From an uncultured bacterium (GTDB taxonomy: Bacteria; Bacillota; Clostridia; Oscillospirales; Ruminococcaceae), in contig CAJMQZ010000065.1 in NCBI GenBank assembly GCA_905215595.1, positions 1 through 11,111 of the forward strand: DNA of 11,111 nucleotides, given 5' to 3'. Within the stretch, counting starts at the first letter, position 1. Each line of letters begins with the position of its first letter. A program made the position numbers and the translations under genes. Below, piece by piece: positions 1 through 6,065 of this stretch. The notes below the pieces were generated by a model. It made no database searches, was not told the DNA's origin, and saw only the letters and a program-made list of their open reading frames with translations.

Positions 1-1
1 G

Positions 2-652
2 GTGAAGATGGGCTATGCCGACGCTCTGCTGGGCGGCGCTACCTACTCCACCGCCGATACCGTCCGTCCCGCTCTGCAGATCATCAAGACCAAGCCCGGC
101 AGCAAGATCGTCTCTTCCTGCTTCATTCTGGTCCGTCCCTCTGCTACCGGCGACCGCGAGGTTCTGGCTATGGGCGATTGCGCCATTAACATCAAGCCCA
201 CCGAGGATGAGCTGGTGGAGATCGGCATTGAAACTGCCAAGACCGCCAAGGTCTTCGGTATCGATCCCAAGGTGGCTTATCTGAGCTACTCCACTCTGGG
301 TTCCGGCAAGGGCGAGGATGTTGACAAGATGCGTAACGCCTGCGAGAAGGCCAAGGCTGCCGCTCCCGATCTGGATATCGAAGGTGAGCTTCAGTTCGAC
401 GCCGCCGTTTCTCCCCGCGTGGCTCATACCAAGTGCCCCAACTCCAAGGTGGCCGGCCACGCCAACACCTTCATCTTCCCTGACATCAACGCTGGCAACA
501 TCGGCTACAAGATCGCTCAGCGTCTGGGCAGCTTCGACGCCTACGGCCCCATTCTGCAGGGTCTGAACGCCCCCATCAACGACCTGTCCCGCGGCTGCAA
601 CGCGCAGGAGGTCTACTCCATGGCCATCATCACCGCCGGTCTGGTGGACTGA
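2..652 (+). CDS. pta: Phosphate acetyltransferase, C-terminal part (5' truncated by window edge)
   Basis: Pta interconverts acetyl-CoA plus phosphate with acetyl phosphate plus CoA in the cytoplasm; with acetate kinase it makes ATP and acetate. The 216 visible residues are open from the window edge and match the C-terminal two thirds of the roughly 330-residue short Pta. The block near residues 138-200 is diagnostic: RVAHTKCPNSKVAGHAN, then FIFPDINAGNIGYKIAQRLG, AYGPILQGLNAPINDLSRGC. The Ser-Arg of NDLSRG corresponds to active-site residues of the family. The GTG at position 2 is not a real start; the true start lies upstream. Codon use is strongly biased (many CCC, GGC, AAG), as expected for a highly expressed metabolic gene. 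A hairpin terminator follows directly, so ackA, if linked, is not immediately downstream. The assignment is secure; only the N-terminus is missing. Confidence 0.95.
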   Translation: MKMGYADALLGGATYSTADTVRPALQIIKTKPGSKIVSSCFILVRPSATGDREVLAMGDCAINIKPTEDELVEIGIETAKTAKVFGIDPKVAYLSYSTLGSGKGEDVDKMRNACEKAKAAAPDLDIEGELQFDAAVSPRVAHTKCPNSKVAGHANTFIFPDINAGNIGYKIAQRLGSFDAYGPILQGLNAPINDLSRGCNAQEVYSMAIITAGLVD

Positions 653-679
653 TCGCCACTTCCCCGTATCACTTTCTGC

Positions 680-718
680 GGCAGATCATCCCTTACGGGA
701 TGATCTGCCGTTTTTTTC
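680..718 (+). terminator. Intrinsic terminator of pta
   Basis: A perfect 14-bp inverted repeat (arms 680-693 and 698-711, loop TTAC) is followed directly by a run of about seven T. It starts 28 nt after the pta stop codon. This is a strong Rho-independent terminator and separates pta from the next gene. Confidence 0.95.
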
Positions 719-746
719 AGTTCTCCCTGCCGGACTTTACGCATCC

Positions 747-775
747 TTGACTTGCCTTGCCCGCCGCCGTATAAT
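747..775 (+). promoter_or_regulatory. Sigma-A promoter of the MetE-like gene
   Basis: TTGACT at 747-752 and a perfect TATAAT at 770-775 are separated by exactly 17 bp. Transcription should start near 782, leaving a leader of only about 27 nt, too short for a riboswitch. This is a strong vegetative promoter. Confidence 0.88.
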
Positions 776-808
776 GAAGTCGAATTCTCTCACAAAGGAG
801 TACAAGGT

Positions 809-1924
809 ATGAGCAAACAGAACACCCCTTTCCGTTATGATTTCGTCGGAAGCTTCCTCCGCCCCGCAGAGCTGAAGCAGGCGCGTCTGGATTTTCAGGC
901 CGGTAAAATCGGCGCTGACGCGCTGAAGGCCGCAGAGGACGACGCGATCTGCGCTCTGGTAGCCAAGCAGAAGGCAGCCGGGTATCATGTCATTACGGAC
1001 GGTGAATTCCGCCGGGCCACCTGGCATCTGGATTTCATGTGGGGCTTTTGCGGCGTAGGACACAGCCGCACGGAAAAGGGTCTGCCCTTCCACGGGGAAG
1101 CCGCCATGCTGGACGACACCTATCTTACCGGGAAGGTAAGCGTGGAAAATCACCCCTTTGTGGAGCATTTCAAGTTTGTCAAGGCGCTGGAGGATGAAAA
1201 TACCGTTGCCAAGCTGACCATTCCCGCTCCCGCCCAGTTCTTGGAGCAGATGGTCATGCCCTTTGCCATGGAAAATACCAGAAAATACTATCCCAACACC
1301 GAAAAGCTGGCAGAGGATCTGGCCATCGGCTACCGCAAGGTCATTGCCGATGTATACGCCGCCGGATGCCGGAACCTGCAATTTGACGATTGCAGCTGGG
1401 GAATGCTGGTGGATCCCCGCGCCTGCCTGATTTTCGACACGGATGAAAAGGGGCTGGAGGCCATTAAAGAGCAGATGCTCGCCGCCAACAATCTGGCTAT
1501 GGAGGGCAAGCCGGCGGATCTGGTTATCAACACCCACGTCTGCCGCGGCAACTTCCACAGCACCTACGCCAGTTCCGGCGCTTATGACAGCGTAGCCAAG
1601 ACGCTGCTGGCACGGGAAAACGTCAACGCCTACTATCTGGAATTTGACGACGAGCGCTCCGGCGGCTTTGAACCTCTGGCCGCTGTCAGCGGGGAGAAAA
1701 AGGTCGTGCTGGGTCTTGTGACCACCAAGCGCCCGGAGCTGGAGGACAAGGCCGCAGTGATCGCCCGCATCCACGAAGCCGCCAAATATATTCCCCTGGA
1801 CCGTCTGTGTCTCAGCCCCCAGTGCGGTTTTGCCAGCTGTGAGATCGGCAACAAGCTGACGGAGGCGCAGCAGTGGGCGAAGCTGTCTCTGGTAAAGGAA
1901 ATTGCCGAAGAAGTCTGGGGATAA
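809..1924 (+). CDS. Short MetE-like methyltransferase (cobalamin-independent methionine synthase catalytic-domain family, YxjG/YxjH type)
   Basis: This 371-residue cytoplasmic protein matches the C-terminal catalytic (TIM-barrel) half of MetE and lacks the N-terminal half of the roughly 750-residue enzyme. The N-terminus (PFRYDFVGSFLRP) is typical of the B. subtilis YxjG/YxjH-type family. The zinc ligands that bind the homocysteine thiolate are in place: His243 and Cys245 (NTHVCRGNF), an acidic residue around Glu279 (YYLEFDDE) and Cys339 (LSPQCGFAS). It therefore very likely transfers a methyl group to a thiol such as homocysteine. The methyl donor is unclear, because full MetE uses polyglutamylated methyl-folate and short relatives may use others. 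The ATG at 809 is chosen over an in-frame ATG at 752 because AAAGGAG (794-800) sits 8 nt upstream and the 752 codon overlaps the -35 element. Monocistronic, with its own promoter and terminator. Confidence 0.85.
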   Translation: MSKQNTPFRYDFVGSFLRPAELKQARLDFQAGKIGADALKAAEDDAICALVAKQKAAGYHVITDGEFRRATWHLDFMWGFCGVGHSRTEKGLPFHGEAAMLDDTYLTGKVSVENHPFVEHFKFVKALEDENTVAKLTIPAPAQFLEQMVMPFAMENTRKYYPNTEKLAEDLAIGYRKVIADVYAAGCRNLQFDDCSWGMLVDPRACLIFDTDEKGLEAIKEQMLAANNLAMEGKPADLVINTHVCRGNFHSTYASSGAYDSVAKTLLARENVNAYYLEFDDERSGGFEPLAAVSGEKKVVLGLVTTKRPELEDKAAVIARIHEAAKYIPLDRLCLSPQCGFASCEIGNKLTEAQQWAKLSLVKEIAEEVWG

Positions 1925-1950
1925 TGCGCCGTTTTCCCGCTTTTATCTGC

Positions 1951-1989
1951 AAAAAGCGCACCCAATGCCGTGCATTGGGTGCGTTTTTT
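1951..1989. terminator. Bidirectional intrinsic terminator between convergent genes
   Basis: Stem 1957-1968 pairs with 1972-1983 (CGCACCCAATGC against GCATTGGGTGCG) with a 3-nt loop. It is flanked by five A on the left (1951-1955) and six T on the right (1984-1989). It can end the MetE-like transcript on the plus strand and the deaminase transcript on the minus strand. Confidence 0.9.
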
Positions 1990-2051
1990 CTTGCAAAGGC
2001 AGCAGGAAGCGTCCGGTGACAGGCGCTTTCGCTTCCCTGACAGGGCCGCTG

Positions 2052-3410
2052 TCACTTTTTCTCCAAATACGCCCGGCAGCAGCGGCGGGCTTCCTCCGCC
2101 ACGGCCGCCTCATCCACAGTGACCAGACAGCCGTCCCTGACCACGATCCGGCCCTGCACCACCGTGCAGTCCACCGGCCCCCGCAGCCCCACGGTGGCCA
2201 GCACGTCCGCGGGGCTGTACTCCCCGCCTACCAGCTCCAGCCTGCGGCTGTCCACCAAAAACAGGTCTGCACATTTTCCTGCTGCCAGCTGGCCGATATC
2301 GTCCCGTCCCAGCAGCCGTGCGCTGCCGCGGGTGGCCATTTTCAGCACCTGATACCCGGAGGGGGCGGCCTTGCTGGCGTGCAGGCGGTGAAGCAGATAC
2401 GCCACCCGCAGTTCCTCCATCAGAGAGGACCCGTCGTTGCTGGCGGAACCGTCCACGGCCAGTCCCACCGGGACACCCAGCGCCAGCATTTCCGGCACCC
2501 GCGCCACGCCGGAGGCCAGCTTCATGTTGCTGATGGGGCAGTGGGCCACGCCGGTGCCGGTGCGGGCCAGCTCCCGTAGCTCCTCGTCGTTAAAGTGAAT
2601 GCCATGAGCAAACCAGACGTCCGGGCCGGTCCATCCGAGGGAGGACATGAACTCCAATGGCCGGACACCGTGATGCGTCAGCATATAGCGCTCCTCGTCT
2701 CTGGTTTCACACAGGTGGGTGTGAAGCCGCACCCCATACTGTCGGGCCAGAATCGCGCTCTGACGCAGCAATTCCGGGCTGACTGAGAAGGGCGAACAGG
2801 GGGCCAGCGCCACCTGACGCATGGAACCGGGACGGGAATCGTGGTAGGCTTCAATGACCCGCACAGAATCCCGCATAATCTCATCCACCGTCTGCACCAC
2901 GCTGTCCGGCGGCAGGCCGCCGTCCTTTCGGGACAGATCCATGCTGCCGCGGGAGGCAACCATTCGGATCCCAAGCTCCTCCGCCGCGGCAAACTGCGTC
3001 CCCAGCAGGTCGCCCGCCCCCGCCGGGAATACATAGTGATGGTCAAAGCAGGTGGTGCAGCCGTGCTTGAGCAGCTCGCCCATGCCGGTGAGGGAGGACA
3101 GGCGGATCACCTCGGAATCCAGATTCTTCCAGATCTCATACAGGGTCGTCAGCCAGTCGAACAGCTCCATATTCTGCACCTGCGGCAGATTGCGGGAGAA
3201 GGTCTGATAGAGGTGGTGATGGGTGTTCACCAGACCGGGATAGCACCAGTAATGGGCACCGTCGATCACGGTGTCCGCCGTCTGGGGAAGATGTTCCCCC
3301 ATGGCGCGGATCCAGCCGTCCTCACAGTACACATCAACATTGTGTAAGATTTGATCCGCATCGTCACAGGTGATAAGCGTATTCAGATTTTTCAACAGCA
3401 GGGTGGACAC
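2052..3410 (-). CDS. 8-oxoguanine deaminase-like amidohydrolase
   Basis: A 452-residue cytoplasmic amidohydrolase-superfamily enzyme (metal-dependent TIM barrel). Expected metal and catalytic residues are visible: His64 and His66 (VNTHHH), His230/His232 and Glu235 (LHTHLCET), His269 (WFAHGI) and Asp320 (VDGSASNDGS). Several blocks match the 8-oxoguanine deaminase subgroup known from Pseudomonas PA0142: SRGSMDLSRKDGGLPPDS (153-170), APCSPFSVS (203-211) and AHCPISNMKLASG (289-301). The likely reaction is hydrolytic deamination of 8-oxoguanine to urate plus ammonia, a purine clean-up or salvage step. Related aminohydrolases acting on isocytosine or triazines are the alternatives. The start is GTG at 3408-3410 with AAAGGAG (3420-3426) 9 nt upstream. 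It is monocistronic, has its own promoter at 3437-3465, and is divergent from metY. Confidence 0.82.
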   Translation of the reverse strand: MSTLLLKNLNTLITCDDADQILHNVDVYCEDGWIRAMGEHLPQTADTVIDGAHYWCYPGLVNTHHHLYQTFSRNLPQVQNMELFDWLTTLYEIWKNLDSEVIRLSSLTGMGELLKHGCTTCFDHHYVFPAGAGDLLGTQFAAAEELGIRMVASRGSMDLSRKDGGLPPDSVVQTVDEIMRDSVRVIEAYHDSRPGSMRQVALAPCSPFSVSPELLRQSAILARQYGVRLHTHLCETRDEERYMLTHHGVRPLEFMSSLGWTGPDVWFAHGIHFNDEELRELARTGTGVAHCPISNMKLASGVARVPEMLALGVPVGLAVDGSASNDGSSLMEELRVAYLLHRLHASKAAPSGYQVLKMATRGSARLLGRDDIGQLAAGKCADLFLVDSRRLELVGGEYSPADVLATVGLRGPVDCTVVQGRIVVRDGCLVTVDEAAVAEEARRCCRAYLEKK

Positions 3411-3436
3411 GGAACCACACTCCTTTCCTTGCCACC

Positions 3437-3465
3437 AGTATAGAAGAAAAATATCGGAAGGTCAA
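3437..3465 (-). promoter_or_regulatory. Sigma-A promoter of the deaminase gene
   Basis: On the minus strand TTGACC (3465-3460) and TATACT (3442-3437) are spaced by exactly 17 bp. The start of transcription would be near 3430, very close to the ribosome binding site, so the leader is short. It mirrors the metY promoter on the other strand. Confidence 0.82.
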
Positions 3466-3486
3466 CCGGCAGTCTGGCTGCGCCGG
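3466..3486. promoter_or_regulatory. Inverted repeat between two divergent promoters (possible operator)
   Basis: CCGGC (3466-3470) and GCCGG (3482-3486) form an inverted repeat with an 11-bp spacer. It lies in the 26 bp between the two back-to-back -35 elements and is nearly centred on their axis of symmetry. Binding here could affect both promoters. Function is inferred from position only; a 5-bp repeat in GC-rich DNA can arise by chance. Confidence 0.3.
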
Positions 3487-3491
3487 AATCC

Positions 3492-3520
3492 TTGACAAAG
3501 CGCTGGATCCGCACTATACT
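3492..3520 (+). promoter_or_regulatory. Sigma-A promoter of the metY-metA operon
   Basis: A perfect TTGACA (3492-3497) and TATACT (3515-3520) are spaced by 17 bp. Transcription would begin near 3527, giving a leader of about 177 nt before metY. That is long for this compact genome. Confidence 0.88.
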
Positions 3521-3526
3521 GATTTT

Positions 3527-3703
3527 GATTATCTTGGAAGAATGGCAGCCGCGCAGTATGATGTATACCATGGGGATGCTGATGTGCAATACCGTCTCTG
3601 GTGCGTTCTGAGATCTCTCAAACAGCAAATTTCAAAGGCGGTTATGGCGCGTACCCATAACCGCCCTTTTATTTTACCCACAGGATAACAGGAGGATTTT
3701 ATT
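3527..3703 (+). ncRNA. Structured 5' leader of metY-metA, candidate attenuator or riboswitch
   Basis: The leader between the predicted start of transcription and metY has no convincing coding region but can fold. A long-range helix can form between 3531-3539 (ATCTTGGAA) and 3606-3614 (TTCTGAGAT), nine pairs including two G-U. It can be extended by 3550-3554 (CGCGC) with 3601-3605 (GTGCG). Downstream is a clear intrinsic terminator (3637-3675). ACCGTC at 3591-3596 could pair with GGCGGT (3637-3642), the 5' arm of the terminator, as an antiterminator. I see no SAM-I or SAM-II pattern and no T-box signature. The terminator is directly visible; the regulatory reading is inferred from hand folding. 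Confidence 0.45.
3637..3675 (+). terminator. Intrinsic terminator inside the metY leader
   Basis: GGCGGTTATGG (3637-3647) pairs perfectly with CCATAACCGCC (3655-3665) around a 7-nt loop and is followed by CTTTTATTTT. It lies 28 nt before the metY start codon and downstream of the metY promoter, so it would cut the operon transcript short unless relieved. No upstream plus-strand gene exists that it could serve instead. Confidence 0.85.
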
Positions 3704-4981
3704 ATGTCAGGCATCGGAACCAAATGCGTACAGGCAGGCTACACTCCCGGCAGCGGCGAACCCCGGCAGGTGCCGATCATTCAGAGTACCACCTTCAAAT
3801 ACGCTTCCAGCAGCGACATGGGGAAGCTCTTCGATCTGGAGGCCAGCGGCTATTTCTACTCCCGGCTGCAAAATCCCACCAACGACACGGTGGCAGCCAA
3901 AATCGCAGCGCTGGAGGGCGGCTCGGCGGCCATGCTCACCTCCTCCGGTCAGGCGGCCAATTTCTATGCCGTGTTCAACATCGCCTCCTGCGGGGATCAT
4001 GTGGTGTCCTCCTCCAGCATTTACGGCGGCAGCTACAATCTCTTTGCCGTGACCATGAAGCGCATGGGCGTGGACTTCACCTTTGTGGAGCCGGACTGCA
4101 CACCGGAGGAGCTGGACGCAGCCTTCCGTCCCAATACGAAGGCCGTTTTCGGCGAGACCATCGCCAATCCGGCGCTGACGGTGCTGGATATTGAAAAATT
4201 TTCCAGAGCCGCCCACAGCCACGGCGTCCCCCTGATTCTGGACAACACCTTCGCCACCCCCATCAACTGCCGACCCTTTGAGTGGGGCGCGGACATCGTG
4301 ACCCACTCCACCACCAAGTACATGGACGGCCACGGCGCAGTGCTGGGCGGTGCCATCGTGGACGGCGGCAAGTTCGACTGGATGGCGCACGCCGAGAAGT
4401 TCCCGGGTCTGTGCACCCCGGATGACAGCTACCACGGCATCACCTACGCCGAGCGTTTCGGCAAGGAGGGAGCTTTCATTACAAAGGCTACCGCGCAGCT
4501 CATGCGGGACTTCGGCTCCATGCAGTCCCCCATGAACGCCTATATGCTGAACCTTGGTCTGGAAAGCCTGCACGTTCGGATGCAGCGCCACTGCGCCAAC
4601 GGCATGGCGGTGGCACAGTTCTTGGAAAACCACCCCAAGGTGGCCTATGTGAACTACTGCGGGCTGGAAAGCAGCCCCTACCACGCACTGGCGCAGAAGT
4701 ACCTGCCAAACGGCAGCTGCGGCGTCGTGAGCTTTGGTCTGGCGGGTGGACGTCAGGCTGCCAGCACCTTTATGAAGGAGCTGAAGCTTGCCGCCATTGA
4801 GACCCATGTGGCGGATGCCCGCACCTGCTGCCTGAATCCCGCCTCCAGCACCCACCGTCAGATGAACGACGAGCAGCTGGCTGCCGCCGGTGTGCCCGCT
4901 GAGCTGGTGCGCATGAGCTGCGGTCTGGAGTCTGCCGAGGATCTCATCGCCGATATCGCGCAGGCACTGGATAAGGTATGA
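3704..4981 (+). CDS. metY: O-acetylhomoserine sulfhydrylase (PLP-dependent)
   Basis: A 425-residue cytoplasmic enzyme of the Cys/Met-metabolism PLP family, the usual MetY length. It should convert O-acetylhomoserine and sulfide to homocysteine and acetate. Visible features are the N-terminal block TKCVQAGYTPGSGEPRQVPIIQSTTF, the substrate and phosphate-binding YSRLQNPTND (about 53-62), EGGSAAMLTSSGQAAN (about 71-86), the PLP-contacting Asp in LDNTFATP, and the Schiff-base Lys205 in HSTTKYMDGHG. The C-terminal SSTHRQM block is also typical of MetY. The long insertion around AHAEKFPGLCTPDDSYHG favours MetY over cystathionine gamma-synthase. AGGAGG at 3690-3695 lies 8 nt before the ATG. It is the first gene of an operon with metA, preceded by a leader terminator. 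O-acetylserine sulfhydrylase side activity is possible. Confidence 0.92.
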   Translation: MSGIGTKCVQAGYTPGSGEPRQVPIIQSTTFKYASSSDMGKLFDLEASGYFYSRLQNPTNDTVAAKIAALEGGSAAMLTSSGQAANFYAVFNIASCGDHVVSSSSIYGGSYNLFAVTMKRMGVDFTFVEPDCTPEELDAAFRPNTKAVFGETIANPALTVLDIEKFSRAAHSHGVPLILDNTFATPINCRPFEWGADIVTHSTTKYMDGHGAVLGGAIVDGGKFDWMAHAEKFPGLCTPDDSYHGITYAERFGKEGAFITKATAQLMRDFGSMQSPMNAYMLNLGLESLHVRMQRHCANGMAVAQFLENHPKVAYVNYCGLESSPYHALAQKYLPNGSCGVVSFGLAGGRQAASTFMKELKLAAIETHVADARTCCLNPASSTHRQMNDEQLAAAGVPAELVRMSCGLESAEDLIADIAQALDKV

Positions 4982-4997
4982 AAGGAGCAACCATCCT

Positions 4998-5936
4998 ATG
5001 CCGCTGATCATCCCCAAGACCTTACCCGCCTTTGATGCCCTGTATGAAGAAAACGTCTTTGTCATGCACCGGGAGCGGGCGCTGGCGCAGCATATCCGCC
5101 CGCTGGAAATTCTGATCCTGAACCTGATGCCCACCAAGATCGCCACCGAGACCCAGATCGCCCGGCTGCTGGCCAACACGCCGCTGCAGGTGCACATGAC
5201 CCTGCTGCAGACGATGAGCCATGAGGCAACGCACGTCTCCGCGGCCCATCTGGAGGCCTTTTATAAGACCTTCGACGAGGTGAAGCATAACCGCTACGAC
5301 GGCATGATCATCACCGGTGCTCCGGTGGAGACCATGGACTTTGAGCAGGTGGATTACTGGCCGGAGCTGTGCGAGATCATGGACTTCAGCGAGACGAATG
5401 TCTACTCCACCCTGCATGTGTGCTGGGGTGCACAGGCTGGCCTGTACTACCACTACGGCGTGCACAAGCAGCTGCTGCCGGAAAAGATGTTCGGCGTGTT
5501 CGAGCACCGGGTCACCCGCCCGGCAAACCCGCTGGTGCGCGGCTTTGATGAGGTGTTCTACGCTCCCCACAGCCGCCACACCGGCATCTGCCGGGAGGAT
5601 GTGGACAACTGCGCCGCCCTGCGCATTCTGGCCGAGAGCGACGCCGCCGGACCCTTCCTCATGAGCACCGAGAACGGGCGGCAGATCTTTGTTACCGGTC
5701 ACCCGGAGTACGATAAGTATACGCTGAATGCCGAGTATAAGCGGGACGTAGCCAAGGGTCTGCCCATCCATGTGCCCGTCAACTACTACCCGGACGATGA
5801 CCCCGCAAAGCCGCCGCTGTTCCGCTGGCGCGCCCACGCCCATCTGCTGTATGAAAACTGGCTGAACTACTATGTCTACCAGAACACCCCCTACGACTTG
5901 GGGGAGATCCAGCGGGTCAAGCACGAAGAAGCATAA
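4998..5936 (+). CDS. metA: Homoserine O-acetyltransferase (MetA family)
   Basis: A 312-residue cytoplasmic MetA-family acyltransferase (glutamine amidotransferase-like fold), the usual length. It acylates homoserine as the first committed step of methionine synthesis. The catalytic residues are Cys142 (HVCWGAQAG), His235 and Glu237 (GHPEYD). The N-terminal LEILILNLMPTKIATETQ block is characteristic. Residue 111 in GAPVE is Glu. In this family Glu111 goes with acetyl-CoA use (B. cereus) and Gly111 with succinyl-CoA (E. coli), so the product should be O-acetylhomoserine, the substrate of the MetY encoded just upstream. Spacing from metY is 16 nt, with AAAGGAG (4981-4987) sharing an A with the metY stop codon; the two are co-transcribed. 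A hairpin terminator follows. Confidence 0.94.
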   Translation: MPLIIPKTLPAFDALYEENVFVMHRERALAQHIRPLEILILNLMPTKIATETQIARLLANTPLQVHMTLLQTMSHEATHVSAAHLEAFYKTFDEVKHNRYDGMIITGAPVETMDFEQVDYWPELCEIMDFSETNVYSTLHVCWGAQAGLYYHYGVHKQLLPEKMFGVFEHRVTRPANPLVRGFDEVFYAPHSRHTGICREDVDNCAALRILAESDAAGPFLMSTENGRQIFVTGHPEYDKYTLNAEYKRDVAKGLPIHVPVNYYPDDDPAKPPLFRWRAHAHLLYENWLNYYVYQNTPYDLGEIQRVKHEEA

Positions 5937-5944
5937 GAAACATC

Positions 5945-5983
5945 AGAAGCCGCCGCGCAGGAAAACTGCCCGGCGGCTTTTCT
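5945..5983 (+). terminator. Intrinsic terminator of the metY-metA operon
   Basis: GCCGCCG (5949-5955) pairs with CGGCGGC (5971-5977). An inner GCAG/CTGC stem closes a GAAAA loop after one C-C mismatch, and flanking AGAA pairs with TTTTCT. The T run is short (4), so termination may be incomplete. Confidence 0.82.
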
Positions 5984-5996
5984 GTACAGGCAGGTA

Positions 5997-6025
5997 TTGT
6001 ATGAAAAAAGTACAGGTGGTACAAT
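5997..6025 (+). promoter_or_regulatory. Possible promoter of the acyltransferase gene
   Basis: TTGTAT (5997-6002) and TACAAT (6020-6025) are spaced by 17 bp. The -10 is good (5 of 6) but the -35 is weak. Both lie within a 7-bp inverted repeat, TATTGTA (5995-6001) and TACAATA (6020-6026), which could be an operator or coincidental. Confidence 0.5.
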
Positions 6026-6065
6026 AAAATCGCTGAAAAAAAGCGAAAACAGAAAGGGTGGGATC

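Noticed and set aside
2012..2054. GTGACAG/CTGTCAC inverted repeat at the end of the deaminase gene.
   Set aside because: Widely spaced, part of it lies in the coding region and there is no T run; the hairpin at 1951-1989 already explains termination.
3527..3675. SAM-I riboswitch or T-box upstream of metY.
   Set aside because: No SAM-I core pattern and no T-box AGGGTGGNACCGCG-like sequence; the leader before the terminator (about 110 nt) is also short for a T-box.
3542..3688. A 48-codon open frame (MAAAQYDVYHGD...) in the metY leader ending just before the metY ribosome binding site.
   Set aside because: The only purine-rich stretch (GGAAG) is 1 nt from the ATG, there are just two Met codons so classical Met-codon attenuation does not fit, and the frame runs straight through the terminator stem.
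3707..5197. Long antisense open frames, e.g. 496 codons opposite metY, and similar ones at 737-1774, 5022-5924 and 9908-11080 on the minus strand.
   Set aside because: They lie opposite clearly recognised genes, have low-complexity His/Gly/Val-rich translations and no family resemblance; they are products of GC-rich codon bias.
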